DNA of 64,000 nucleotides from Streptomyces phaeofaciens (lineage in GTDB: Bacteria > Actinomycetota > Actinomycetes > Streptomycetales > Streptomycetaceae): positions 124,001-188,000 of the forward strand of contig NZ_BMSA01000014.1 of the NCBI RefSeq assembly GCF_014648915.1. Reading direction: 5' to 3'. Made by a program: the position numbers and the translations under genes. Below are positions 41,594 through 50,740 of this stretch, piece after piece (the first letter of the stretch is position 1; every line of letters starts with the position of its first letter). Below the pieces are notes generated by a model. The model made no database searches. It was not told the origin of the DNA and saw only the letters and a list, made by a program, of their open reading frames with translations.

Positions 41594-41600
41594 GCGCGCC

Positions 41601-42377
41601 TTACTTGACGTCGATGAAGTCGCTCGCCGACGTGACCGCGGCCGTGGTCGAGTTGCCCGCGAAGGTGTAGCGGAAGTAGCCGTCCGCCGACGCCTTGACC
41701 GTGGTCTTCAGTGCACCGGTCGAGCTGGTCTTGATCGTCTTCAGGGTGCTCCAGGTCGTGGAGCCCTTCTTCTTGAACTGGAGCTTCACCGACTGGCTCG
41801 CGTAGCCGCCGTACTTGAGCGACTCCCAGTTGGCGCGGGTCAGCGAGCCCGTGACCGTGATGGTCTTGCCCTTCTTCACCGGCTCGGGGGCGGCGTTCGT
41901 CGTCAGCTTCGAGCCGCGCTGGAACGAGAAGGAACCGGCCTTCTCCTTCCACACGTAGTCGTCGTCCTTGGCGTCGATCCACGCGTCGACGTACCAGGTG
42001 CCCGCGTTCTTGTTGCTGTAGAAGTCCGTGCGCGGGTCCACCTTCACCGAGGCCGTGCAGGTCGAGGTGGTGGCGTTGACGACCTTGCAGACCGGCTTGC
42101 CGGTCATCTCGAAGCCGTAGTCGGGGCCCTCGATGGTGAACTCCTCGGCACCCGCGATGCCCGAGTCGTCCGTGGCGGTGACGCTGATCGAGATGGTCTT
42201 CGCCGCGTTGGTGGACATGGCCACCTTGTTGTCGCCGTCGACGACGACCTTGGTGATCTTCGTGTCGCCGGAACCGGCGTCGAACGGGGTGATCTCGGTG
42301 GCCTGCGCCGCGGGAACGGACAGGCCGGCGAGGGCCAGGGCGCCGAGGGACACGGCGGCGGTGGCACGGAAACGCAT
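41601..42377 (-). CDS. secreted tandem paralogue C with C-terminal Ig-like domain
   Basis: A 258-residue protein and the most divergent of the three. The signal peptide is MRFRATAAVSLGALALAGLS (AQAT cleavage region). The N-terminal domain has the Cys pair KPVCKVVNATTSTCTASV and DAWIDAKDDDYVWKEKAG. The C-terminal domain keeps PEPVKKGKTITVTG, KLQFKKKGSTTWSTLKTI and ADGYFRYTFAGNSTTAAV. As in A and B, the gene stands alone with its own terminator. Confidence 0.82.
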   Translation of the reverse strand: MRFRATAAVSLGALALAGLSVPAAQATEITPFDAGSGDTKITKVVVDGDNKVAMSTNAAKTISISVTATDDSGIAGAEEFTIEGPDYGFEMTGKPVCKVVNATTSTCTASVKVDPRTDFYSNKNAGTWYVDAWIDAKDDDYVWKEKAGSFSFQRGSKLTTNAAPEPVKKGKTITVTGSLTRANWESLKYGGYASQSVKLQFKKKGSTTWSTLKTIKTSSTGALKTTVKASADGYFRYTFAGNSTTAAVTSASDFIDVK

Positions 42378-42434
42378 AGGTCTTCCCCCATGTAGGCGGG
42401 CCCGCGGAGCGTCCGTCCCGGCGGGGCCCGAGTG

Positions 42435-42469
42435 TTCGGCGAGTCGGTTGTGACCGAGGACTCGCCGAA
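42435..42469. terminator. hairpin downstream of the sacsin-like gene
   Basis: TTCGGCGAGTC and its complement form an 11-bp stem with a 13-nt loop, 107 nt past the stop of the large ATPase gene and upstream of paralogue C. It can serve as terminator for the former. Confidence 0.65.
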
Positions 42470-42576
42470 TGAGACTCGCACCCCTGTCCGATGGTTGCAC
42501 GTTCGACAAAGAAAATGCGGAGGACTTGTGTCCGGCCCCCGAGGCCGTCGAGCGAGGGCCGTCGGGGGCCGCGCCG

Positions 42577-45500
42577 TCAGTCGAACCAGCGGTCCCTGGC
42601 CAGCTCCTGGGTCCGGGACGGATCCTCCAGCAGGGCCGCCACCTCGAAGCGCCGCGGCCACTGGCCGGCCGCCCAGGCGAGGCCCGCGGCCACGCCCTCC
42701 AGGGTCGCGGCGTGCAGCACACCGTCGTCCGTCAGCCGCCAGTCGATCTCCACCCCGTCGACCACCAGCTCCTCGTGCTCGACATAGGTGCCCGGGGTGC
42801 GCGGCCCGAGCAGCACCCGGACCGCGTCCGGCACGTCGTGCTCGGTGCCCTCGGAGTCCACCGCGCCGGTGACGGACTCGCTCAGCCGCCGCACCTGGAA
42901 CAGCTCGGCCAGCTCGACGGCCCGGGACGGCCGGACCGGCAGCAGCGGGACACCCCCGGTGAACGGCAGCAGGTCGGGCGAGTCGACGACGACCGCGTCG
43001 GCCGCGTCCACGACCTCCACCCGCCCGTCGACGACGGCCCGCAGCTCGTCCGGCAGGGTCACCTGCTCCGGATCCAGGTCGGCCAGCGCGCTGTACAGAC
43101 CGTGCAGCTGGGCGGAGGAGACGGGACGCTCGGGGTCGGCGAGGCGGTCCAGCAGCTCGGCCGCGCCGCCGGGCTCGTCGAGGAGCGCGGCCACGGAGGT
43201 GCGCACGCCGAGTGCCCGCAGCACCTGCTCGTCGTCGAAGCCGGTCGCGTCGGCCTCGTCGTACAGGCCGTGCAGCAGCGGGTCGCCGCCGGCCGCGAGC
43301 AGTCCGGCGGGGCGCCGGCCGTCGAGGACCGGGTGACCGCGCAGCCACCAGGCCGTGTAGGGCCGTACGACCTCGTGGGTGCCGTCCGGCAGCAGAACCC
43401 GGACGGGCTGGGTGAGGGCGTCGCGCAGGGGCGGCTGGGCGAGCAGGGCGAGGGCCTGCGGCCAGCGGTCGTCGTCGACGAGGTCGAGATCGCGGACGGC
43501 GACGAGCTCGGTGGCGACCGGCGGCACCGGGGAGTCGGGGAAACGGTCGAGGATGTCCTCGGACCAGACGTCCACGGCGTCCAGCAGACCCGCGTCGTCG
43601 GGTTCGGCGAAGTCGCCCTCGCGCGGCTCCAGTTCGTCCGGGTCCAGGACGACGTCCGTGGCGCGCACCAGCGCGAAGTTGGCGAGGACACCGACGGCGG
43701 CGAGCGGCTGCTCGCCCCACTTGTCGGCCAGATCGGCGTCCACGAAGGCGAGTTCGTCCTCGCGGATGACGGAGGCGAACGGGCTTGACGGCAGGACGAG
43801 TTCACCGGCGGGGACCAGCTCTCCGTCCTCGTCGGGCAGGGCGAGCGCGCCCAGCCAGGGCTCGTCGCCGGGCTCCAGGCCGGCGTCGCGGACCAGGGCG
43901 AGGACGGTGTCCGCCAGCTCCTCCGCGTCCGGGGTGCCCAGGTCGTCGTCCCAGGCGCCGCCGTCGTCGTCCAGGGACGCGGCGACCGCCGCCCGCACCT
44001 GCGGGGTGGTCAGCACCGCCCGGGGCGTGGCGGGCAGCGCGCCCAGCTTCTCCAGCAGGGGATGCGCGGCGTCCGGGTGGGCGACCTTGAGGCCGAGCCG
44101 GGCCAGCAGGTCCGGGTCGGCGCTCGCCGTGTCCGTGGTGGGCAGCAGGACCTGGCGGGGGCCGATGGTGGTCCGGCCGTCGGCGAGCGGCACCGGCAGC
44201 CCGGAGAGCCGGTCCGGGTCGACGCCGGCCAGGCTCTCGTAGAGCCGGTGCCACCAGTCCGCGGGCTTCTCCAGGCCCGCCAGGCGGTCGATCGCGTCGG
44301 CGAGCGGGATCCGGGCGACCTCGAGGGTGCGCAGCTCCACACGCCGTTCGAGGCCGGCGGGCAGCAGGGTGGGGAGCACCTCGGCCAGCACCCGTACGGT
44401 GTCGGCGCCGGCGCCCTCGACGACCTCGGCGTCCCGCGGGCGCAGGGCCTCGGGCAGGTCGACCCCGTCGATCCCGTCGCCCTCGTGGCCCTCGTCCGCG
44501 GCGGGCGGCACGGCGGGCGGCAGGAACGCGGTGCGGGGCAGCCGGTCGAGGACGGCCCGGCGCAGGGCGCCGTCCAGCTCGCCCTTGCCCAGCGGGCCGG
44601 GCACCAGGTCGATGGCACCGGCGGTCACCGGGCGCCAGTCGGCGAGGAGAGCGGCGTACGCGTCCGCCGCGCGCTCCACCAGGTGGTCGGTGAGCGGGCC
44701 GGGGGCGGCGTGCCGGCGGGTGGTGTCGAGCGGGAAGGACGCGATGAGCAGGGCGGGCACCCCGAGCGGCTCGTCGCTGGGGGTGGGGGCGTGCACCACC
44801 GGGCTGGTACGGGGGCGCGCCGGGGCGCCGTCCGGGGTGACCGGTACGGCCCAGGTGACCGACCAGTGCGGGCGCAGCCGCTCCTCGACCGGGCGGTCGG
44901 CGAGCAGCTCGGGGGCGAGCGGGCCGTGCGCGGCGGTCGTACGCCAGTGGGTGGTGCCGTGCTCCGTGTCCGCCACGACGGTCAGGGGACCGTCGGCGGA
45001 ACGGCTGAGGGTGCGCGGGGCACCGCCGTCGATCTCGATCACGACCTCCGCCAGGCCCGGGAGGGCGAGGAGCAGGGCGTCGTCCACGGCGGCCAGGAGC
45101 CGCTCGGCGAGATCGGCGGCGGCCGTGTCGCGCAGCGGGAGGATGACGGCCGTGTCGTACGGGTCGGGCGCGGTGCCCTCGGCGGCGAAGGGGAGCCGCA
45201 GGAGGGGCACGTGGCCGTCGCGGCGGCGGATCTCGTCCCCGAGGCCGGGGCTGTGCCGGGCGGTGTCCCGGGCCAGCTCACGGGCTTCCGCGAGGGCCCA
45301 GCGGACGCCGCCGTGCCGGCCGACGACGGCGGGCTCGTCGGTGACGGCCAGGACGGCCGCGAAGCCGACGCCGAACCTGCCCACGGCCGTGTCCCGGGCG
45401 TCGCGCTTGGCGGAGGCGCGCAGGGTGGACAGGGACTCGACACCGGTGGCGTCCAGCGGGGCGCCGGTGTTCGCGGCGACGAGGACGCCGTCACGGAGGG

Positions 45501-45732
45501 TGAGACGGAGCCGGCCGGGGACGCCGGCGCGGGCCGCGGCGTCCGCGGCGTTCTGCGCGAGTTCCACGACGAGGCGGTCACGGTAGCCGCCGAGGACGAG
45601 ATCCTCCTCGGCGTTGGCGTCCTCCCGGAACCGGGCGGGACTCGTCGCCCAGGCGTCCAGGACTCCGCGGCGTAGGCGGGCCGTACCGAAAGGATCCGCG
45701 CCCTCGGCAGCCGGCCGCACGAACTTGCTCAC
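42577..45732 (-). CDS. large sacsin-like protein with N-terminal HSP90-type ATPase domain
   Basis: A 1051-residue protein. The first 250 residues form a GHKL/HSP90-like ATP-binding domain: RLVVELAQNAADAAARAG (the Asn box), ANTGAPLDATGVESLSTLRAS and GRFGVGFAAVLAVTDEP (G-box), as in sacsin N-terminal repeats. The remaining 800 residues are acidic and Leu-rich with no named domain. Relatives in bacteria are suspected chaperone-like or stress proteins; some lie in defence islands, but this neighbourhood is housekeeping. The start is GTG 45732 with GAGGAG 8 nt upstream. Confidence 0.85.
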   Translation of the reverse strand: MSKFVRPAAEGADPFGTARLRRGVLDAWATSPARFREDANAEEDLVLGGYRDRLVVELAQNAADAAARAGVPGRLRLTLRDGVLVAANTGAPLDATGVESLSTLRASAKRDARDTAVGRFGVGFAAVLAVTDEPAVVGRHGGVRWALAEARELARDTARHSPGLGDEIRRRDGHVPLLRLPFAAEGTAPDPYDTAVILPLRDTAAADLAERLLAAVDDALLLALPGLAEVVIEIDGGAPRTLSRSADGPLTVVADTEHGTTHWRTTAAHGPLAPELLADRPVEERLRPHWSVTWAVPVTPDGAPARPRTSPVVHAPTPSDEPLGVPALLIASFPLDTTRRHAAPGPLTDHLVERAADAYAALLADWRPVTAGAIDLVPGPLGKGELDGALRRAVLDRLPRTAFLPPAVPPAADEGHEGDGIDGVDLPEALRPRDAEVVEGAGADTVRVLAEVLPTLLPAGLERRVELRTLEVARIPLADAIDRLAGLEKPADWWHRLYESLAGVDPDRLSGLPVPLADGRTTIGPRQVLLPTTDTASADPDLLARLGLKVAHPDAAHPLLEKLGALPATPRAVLTTPQVRAAVAASLDDDGGAWDDDLGTPDAEELADTVLALVRDAGLEPGDEPWLGALALPDEDGELVPAGELVLPSSPFASVIREDELAFVDADLADKWGEQPLAAVGVLANFALVRATDVVLDPDELEPREGDFAEPDDAGLLDAVDVWSEDILDRFPDSPVPPVATELVAVRDLDLVDDDRWPQALALLAQPPLRDALTQPVRVLLPDGTHEVVRPYTAWWLRGHPVLDGRRPAGLLAAGGDPLLHGLYDEADATGFDDEQVLRALGVRTSVAALLDEPGGAAELLDRLADPERPVSSAQLHGLYSALADLDPEQVTLPDELRAVVDGRVEVVDAADAVVVDSPDLLPFTGGVPLLPVRPSRAVELAELFQVRRLSESVTGAVDSEGTEHDVPDAVRVLLGPRTPGTYVEHEELVVDGVEIDWRLTDDGVLHAATLEGVAAGLAWAAGQWPRRFEVAALLEDPSRTQELARDRWFD

Positions 45733-45829
45733 GTTCACTCTCCTCATCGGCGTGAGGACGAAGGTACCGGGTGTCACGACCCCGCCCGCCCGCCTTCCCC
45801 GGCCGGCGGACGGCCGCGAGGCACCGGGG

Positions 45830-46756
45830 TTACGAGTGCCCGAGTTCGGCGGTGTCCTCGTCGGTGGTCGGCGGGACCGAGCCGGAATCCGGGGCCGGAC
45901 GCAGCGGGAACGGGTCCACCCGGGTCTCGTCGATCACCGGCTCGGCCGGACGCGGGGGCGTCGGCATGACCGCCGCCTCCGAGTGGCCGCCGCAGCCGTA
46001 GGAGAGCGAGACGACCCGGCCGTCCGCCGGGGCGAACTCATTGGCGCAGACGCCGAAGGCCTGGCCGAGGGAACCGCCGATGGGCTGGAGGAAGCCACAG
46101 CTGACACAGGACGCGGGGGCGGCCTGCGCCATGGGGGTCTTGGGGCCGTAGGCGTCCTCCCAGCGGTCGGCCGCGGTGTGCAGGCCGTAGCGGGACAGGA
46201 CCCGGGCCCGGCGCATGCCGAGTTCCGCCGCGACCGCCGCGATCGAGCCGCGGATCGGCGCCGAGGGGAGCCTCGCGGGCGCGGACGCCGTCAGGTCCGC
46301 GTCCTCCGACTCCGCCAGTTCCGCCATCTCCGCGGAGACCGGGGAGTTCGGCGGGGGCTCCTCCTCGCCGGTGTAGCCCGGTTCGAGCCGGAGATCCTCG
46401 GCGTCGGTGGGCAGCAGGTCGCCCGGTCCCATGTCGCCGGGGCGCAGCCGCTCGCTCCACGGGACCCACTCGGGGGCGAGGACCGCGTCGGGGCCGGGGA
46501 GCAGCACCACCTCGTCCAGGGTGACGATCTTCGCGCGGGAGGCGCGGGCCACCGTCGCGGCCCAGCGCCAGCCGCGGTAGCCCAGTTCCTTGCACTCGAA
46601 GTAGTGCGTGACCACACGGTCGCCCTCGGCGATCAGGCCCACATGCTCGCCGACGACGCCGGGCGCGGCGGCCTCCTCGGCGGCGGTGCGGGCGAGGTCG
46701 ACCGCCTCGGCGCACAGGCGGTCGGGGGTGCGGCTTCGCGTGGTCGCTGCGCTCAC
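45830..46756 (-). CDS. DUF3027 domain-containing protein
   Basis: A 308-residue actinobacterial protein. The DUF3027 core is DLARTAAEEAAAPGVVGEHV, VVTHYFECKELGYRGWRWAATVARA and LLPGPDAVLAPEWVPWSERLRPGDMGPGD. The C-terminal part has a CVSCGFLQPIGGSLGQAFGVCANEFAP segment in which three Cys could bind metal. Function unknown; it is widely conserved. The start is GTG 46756. It lies upstream of the sacsin-like gene on the same strand with a 97-bp gap. Confidence 0.85.
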   Translation of the reverse strand: MSAATTRSRTPDRLCAEAVDLARTAAEEAAAPGVVGEHVGLIAEGDRVVTHYFECKELGYRGWRWAATVARASRAKIVTLDEVVLLPGPDAVLAPEWVPWSERLRPGDMGPGDLLPTDAEDLRLEPGYTGEEEPPPNSPVSAEMAELAESEDADLTASAPARLPSAPIRGSIAAVAAELGMRRARVLSRYGLHTAADRWEDAYGPKTPMAQAAPASCVSCGFLQPIGGSLGQAFGVCANEFAPADGRVVSLSYGCGGHSEAAVMPTPPRPAEPVIDETRVDPFPLRPAPDSGSVPPTTDEDTAELGHS

Positions 46757-47136
46757 AGGTATCGCTTCTCTCCTACGCCGTCTCTCGAGTGCGCCGGCCT
46801 GAAGGCTGAGGGTGCGGACGGAGCGGACCAAAGGGCCGCGTCGACGTCCGCGCCCGATCGCGCTCGGGCGCACCTGCTGTCATCCATTCTGCGGGATGGC
46901 CGGGAGGCGCGCGGCCGAGAACAATCACCACGGCGCGCTACGCACGCTACCTGTTCGCGGACGCTCGGCCTACACCGACGGGACGTTTCCCGTTCCCCGC
47001 ACCGTCCCGACCCCCGTCGCCGGCCGGCTCGCAGCACCCCGCGCACCGCCCCGCACACCCCCGGAATCACAGCTTCGACACCGCCGTACGCGCGGTAACC
47101 GCACTACGCACGGCGTTCTCGGGGCACTATGACGGA
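46757..47136. other. 380-bp divergent intergenic region, no gene seen
   Basis: It lies between the divergent DUF3027 and MFS genes. I see no convincing ORF, RNA fold or long repeat. CACTAT at 47125-47130 is a plausible -10 for a leaderless MFS transcript. The rest is ordinary high-GC sequence with a slightly less GC-rich patch near 46918-46985. Confidence 0.5.
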
Positions 47137-48570
47137 GTGGCAGCCGCACGCACACCCCAGGGCGCCACCGGGACCGGTGGGACGAAGGGGTTCAAGGGGA
47201 GGAGCCGGACCGGCGATTCGGGCCGGGTCGGCGGGTCCGTCCGTGCCGTCGGACGTGCCCTGCACTTCCCGTTCACCGGCACCGCCCGCGGCATCCGCAA
47301 GGCCACCCACGCGCACGGCGCCGGGGAGTCCGGCCTCGGCAAGCTGATCGAGCTGCACGCGGTGAACGGCGCCGGCGATGTGATGATCACCGTCGCGCTC
47401 GCCTCCACCGTGTTCTTCTCCGTGCCGACCGACGAGGCCCGGGGGCGGGTCGCGCTCTACCTGGCGATCACGATGGCGCCCTTCACGGTGCTGGCCCCGG
47501 TGATCGGCCCGCTCCTCGACCGGCTGCCGCACGGGCGCCGGGCCGCCATGGCGGGCGCCATGTTCGCGCGGGCGCTGCTCGCCCTCGTCCTGTCGGGTGC
47601 GGTCGTCACCGGCAGTATCCAGCTGTACCCGGCGGCCCTGGGGGTGCTGGTCGCCTCGAAGGCGTACGGGGTGGTGCGCAGCGCCGTCGTGCCCCGGCTG
47701 CTGCCACCACGGTTCTCCCTGGTCAAGGCGAACTCACGGGTGACCCTCGGCGGCCTGCTGGCCACCGCGGTCGCCGCGCCGGTCGGGGCGGGGCTTCAGC
47801 TGGTCGGACCGCGCTGGCCGCTGTACGGCGCCTTCGTGATCTTCATCGCCGGTACGTTCCTGTCGTTCTCGCTGCCCCACAAGGTCGACTCCGCCAAGGG
47901 CGAGGACGTGGCACTGCTCGCCGCCGACGAGGAGCATCTGCACGGCCCGCACCGGCAGCCGGTGAAGCGGCCGGGCCTGCGGACCGTGGGGATCGCCGTC
48001 ACCCACGCGCTGGGCGCCAACACGGCGCTGCGCTGGCTGTCCGGGTTCCTGACCTTCTTCCTGGCGTTCCTGCTGCGCGAGCACCCGATGACCGGGCAGA
48101 GCGCGGCGCTGTCGCTGGGCATGGTGGCGGTGTCGGCGGGCGTGGGCAACGCGCTCGGCACGTCGGTGGGGGCCTGGCTGCGGTCGCGGGCCCCGGAGCT
48201 GATCATCGTGACGGTGCTGGCGGTCGTGCTGGGCGCGGCGATCACCGCGGCCGTGTTCTTCGGGGCGGTGGTGGTGGCGGGCCTCGCGGCGATCGCCGGG
48301 TTCTCGCAGGCGCTCGCCAAGCTGTCGCTGGACGCGCTGATCCAGCGGGACGTGCCCGAGCAGGTCCGGACGTCGGCGTTCGCCCGCTCGGAGACGCTGC
48401 TCCAGGTGTCCTGGGTGTTCGGGGGCGCGGTCGGTATCGCGATGCCGCTGAACGGGGCGCTGGGCCTGTCGGTGGCCGCCTGTGTGCTCGCCCTCGGCTG
48501 GGTGACGACCGCCCGTGGCCTGATCGGCTCGGCCCGCCACGGCGGCGGGTCCCGCACCCGTGTGACGTGA
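47137..48570 (+). CDS. MFS transporter
   Basis: A 477-residue major facilitator with a 70-residue basic cytoplasmic N-terminus (GGTKGFKGRSRTGDSGR), then 12 predicted helices (for example ITVALASTVFFSVPTDEARG, LAITMAPFTVLAPVIGPLLD, GVVVAGLAAIAGFSQALAKL). The motif A-like DRLPHGRRAAMAG follows helix 2. The substrate is unknown. It starts at GTG 47137, probably leaderless. A hairpin (48592-48615) follows the gene. Confidence 0.88.
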   Translation: MAAARTPQGATGTGGTKGFKGRSRTGDSGRVGGSVRAVGRALHFPFTGTARGIRKATHAHGAGESGLGKLIELHAVNGAGDVMITVALASTVFFSVPTDEARGRVALYLAITMAPFTVLAPVIGPLLDRLPHGRRAAMAGAMFARALLALVLSGAVVTGSIQLYPAALGVLVASKAYGVVRSAVVPRLLPPRFSLVKANSRVTLGGLLATAVAAPVGAGLQLVGPRWPLYGAFVIFIAGTFLSFSLPHKVDSAKGEDVALLAADEEHLHGPHRQPVKRPGLRTVGIAVTHALGANTALRWLSGFLTFFLAFLLREHPMTGQSAALSLGMVAVSAGVGNALGTSVGAWLRSRAPELIIVTVLAVVLGAAITAAVFFGAVVVAGLAAIAGFSQALAKLSLDALIQRDVPEQVRTSAFARSETLLQVSWVFGGAVGIAMPLNGALGLSVAACVLALGWVTTARGLIGSARHGGGSRTRVT

Positions 48571-48591
48571 CCGCGGACCCGCCCCCGCCCC

Positions 48592-48615
48592 GCGTGGCGT
48601 AACACACAGCCACGC
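48592..48615. terminator. hairpin after the MFS gene
   Basis: GCGTGGC and GCCACGC form a 7-bp perfect stem with a 10-nt loop 21 nt after the MFS stop codon and 49 nt before the lipoprotein gene. Confidence 0.55.
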
Positions 48616-48663
48616 CGCACCCCGCGTAAGGAGCGGGTGGGATGTGCCCGATAACCTTCGGCC

Positions 48664-49176
48664 ATGACCACGATGCCCCGCGGCGGAGCCGCTGATGTAC
48701 CTGGCGTTGTGCGACGCCGCCGCGTCGTCGCCGCCGTCGGCGCTGTTTCCGCCGGACTGCTCGTCCTGTCGGCCTGCGAGAAGCCGACGCCGCTGTCCAC
48801 GATCACCGTCGGCCGTACCTCGGTCAGCTCCGAAGCCACCTGCGGCGGCGAGGGCGACGCCCTGAAGGCCGCGGACCTGACGAAGTGCCTGGCCGACAAG
48901 GACATCAAGTCCATCAGTGTCGACCCGGACGAGACGGTCCGCTTCGGCGTCGACCCGGACGTCGCGGACAAGCGCTGGACGATCCTCATGAACGGCCAGC
49001 CGCTCACCGAGGACAGCGACAAGACCTACCGCACCATCCCGGGCAGCGTGTTCTTCAACGCCCAGTACGGCGCCCAGGGCGACTCCACCCTCGTCTCCAT
49101 CAAGGCGGGCGACGGCAAGAAGGACAGCCAGACGGTGACCGGGCTGTGGTCGTTCAAGCTGAAGAAGGACGACTGA
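48664..49176 (+). CDS. DUF2771 family lipoprotein
   Basis: A 170-residue protein with a basic N-terminus (RRRR), a hydrophobic helix VVAAVGAVSAGLLVLSAC whose end LLVLSAC is a lipobox, so Cys is lipidated and the protein is anchored outside the membrane. The mature part (EKPTPLSTITVGRTSV, TLVSIKAGDGKK) is the DUF2771 domain. Function unknown. TAACCT at 48652-48657 ends 6 nt before ATG (leaderless). The stop codon overlaps the start region of mqnB, so the genes may be co-translated. Confidence 0.82.
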   Translation: MTTMPRGGAADVPGVVRRRRVVAAVGAVSAGLLVLSACEKPTPLSTITVGRTSVSSEATCGGEGDALKAADLTKCLADKDIKSISVDPDETVRFGVDPDVADKRWTILMNGQPLTEDSDKTYRTIPGSVFFNAQYGAQGDSTLVSIKAGDGKKDSQTVTGLWSFKLKKDD

Positions 49177-49898
49177 CCACGTCCCGCACCCGCATCCTCG
49201 TGGCCGCCGCGGTCCCCGCCGAACGGGACGCGGTGGCACGGGCGTTCCCGGAGGCGTCCGGCCGTGTGACGCACCGGCCCGGCATCGCGCTGCACCACGC
49301 CGGCGACGGGTACGACCTGCTCGCCGCCGGGGTCGGCCCCGCCCTCGCCGCCGCCTCCGTCTCCGCCGCGCTGACCGCCGCCGTCCTGGAGGACGCGCCG
49401 TACGGTCTCGTCGTCTCGGCCGGTATCGCCGGCGGGTTCCAGCCCGAGGCCCCGGTGGGCTCCCTGGTCGTCGCCGACGTGATCACCGCCGCCGATCTGG
49501 GCGCGGAGAGCGCGGACGGCTTCCTGCCGGTCACCGAACTGGGCTTCGGCACCGTCACCCACCACCCGCCGAAATCCCTCGTACGGACGGCGGCGACAGC
49601 CACCGGGGCCCGCACCGGCGCCGTCCTGACCGTCTCCACGGTCACCGGCACCGCCGCCCGGGCCGCCGCGCTGCGCGCCCGCCATCCCCGTGCCCTCGCC
49701 GAGGCCATGGAGGGCTTCGGGGTCGCCGAGGCGGCCGCCGCGCACGGCACCGCCGTCCTGGAGATCCGCGCGGTCTCCAACCCCGTGGGCCCCCGTGACC
49801 GTGCCGCCTGGCGCATCGGGGAGGCACTGGCCGCCCTGACGACGGCCTTCGGGAAGCTCGCACCCGCCCTGGAGAGTTGGAACCGACATGACCAGTGA
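49173..49898 (+). CDS. mqnB: futalosine hydrolase
   Basis: A 241-residue nucleoside phosphorylase-like enzyme that removes the base from futalosine in the menaquinone pathway. Key blocks are ILVAAAVPAERDAVARAF, GVGPALAAASVSAAL, VVSAGIAGGFQPEAPVGSLVVAD, EAMEGFGVAEAAAAHG and RAVSNPVGPRDRAAW. No ATG lies near the conserved N-terminus. I propose a CTG at 49173 that overlaps the previous stop (CTGA) behind AAGGA; GTG 49200 would cut into the first beta strand. The 3' end overlaps mqnD by 11 bp. Confidence 0.9.
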   Translation: MTTSRTRILVAAAVPAERDAVARAFPEASGRVTHRPGIALHHAGDGYDLLAAGVGPALAAASVSAALTAAVLEDAPYGLVVSAGIAGGFQPEAPVGSLVVADVITAADLGAESADGFLPVTELGFGTVTHHPPKSLVRTAATATGARTGAVLTVSTVTGTAARAAALRARHPRALAEAMEGFGVAEAAAAHGTAVLEIRAVSNPVGPRDRAAWRIGEALAALTTAFGKLAPALESWNRHDQ

Positions 49899-50739
49899 CC
49901 AGCAGCTGCGGATCGCGTACTCCCCCTGCCCCAACGACACCTTCGTCTTCGACGCCCTCGCCCACGGCCGGGTGCCGGACGCCCCCGCGCTCGACGTGAC
50001 CTTCGCGGACATCGACCTCACCAACGGCATGGCCGAGCGCGGCGAGTTCGATGTGCTGAAGGTGTCGTACGCGGTGCTGCCGTACATCCTCGGCACGTAC
50101 ACGCTGCTGCCCTGCGGGGGTGCGCTGGGGCGGGGCTGCGGGCCGCTGGTGCTGACGCGGGAGGCCGGTCTCGGACTGGCCGGGCGGACGGTCGCCGTAC
50201 CGAGCGAGCGGTCGACGGCGTATCTGCTGTTCCGGCTGTGGGCGGCGGAGACCGTGCCCGGCGGGGTCGGCGAGATCGTCGTGCTGCCGTTCCACGAGAT
50301 CATGCCGGCCGTCCGGGACGGCAAGGTCGACGCGGGGCTCGTGATCCACGAGGCACGCTTCACCTACCAGAACTACGGGCTGCACAAGCTCGCCGACATG
50401 GGCGAGCACTGGGAGTCCACGACCGGACTGCCCATCCCGCTCGGCGCGATCGTCGCCAGGCGCTCCCTGGGCGCCGAGACCCTCACCGGGCTCGCCGACG
50501 CGATCCGCGCCTCGGTGCGCGCCGCCTGGGACGCCCCCGAGGTCTCCCGCCCGTACGTCATGGAACACGCCCAGGAGATGGACCCGTCCGTCGCCGACCA
50601 GCACATCGGCCTGTACGTCAACGAGTTCACGGCGGAACTCGGCGAGGACGGATACGCCGCCGTACGCGGGCTGCTGACACGCGCGGCGGCCGAGGGGCTG
50701 GTACCGCCCCTCGGCCCGGATGCGCTGGACTTTCCCTGA
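49888..50739 (+). CDS. mqnD: 1,4-dihydroxy-6-naphthoate synthase
   Basis: A 283-residue MqnD enzyme, which converts cyclic de-hypoxanthine futalosine to 1,4-dihydroxy-6-naphthoate in menaquinone synthesis. The opening IAYSPCPNDTFVFDALAHG and the middle GRTVAVPSERSTAYLLFRLW and KVDAGLVIHEARFTYQNYGL are diagnostic; the His near H154 is the expected catalytic base. It overlaps mqnB by 11 bp, so the two are one operon. Confidence 0.95.
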   Translation: MTSDQQLRIAYSPCPNDTFVFDALAHGRVPDAPALDVTFADIDLTNGMAERGEFDVLKVSYAVLPYILGTYTLLPCGGALGRGCGPLVLTREAGLGLAGRTVAVPSERSTAYLLFRLWAAETVPGGVGEIVVLPFHEIMPAVRDGKVDAGLVIHEARFTYQNYGLHKLADMGEHWESTTGLPIPLGAIVARRSLGAETLTGLADAIRASVRAAWDAPEVSRPYVMEHAQEMDPSVADQHIGLYVNEFTAELGEDGYAAVRGLLTRAAAEGLVPPLGPDALDFP

Positions 50740-50740
50740 A

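Noticed and set aside
42577..46756. Anti-phage defence island around the sacsin-like ATPase
   Set aside because: Neighbours (DUF3027, MFS, DUF2771, mqn genes) are conserved core genes; no nuclease, reverse transcriptase or mobile-gene context is present.
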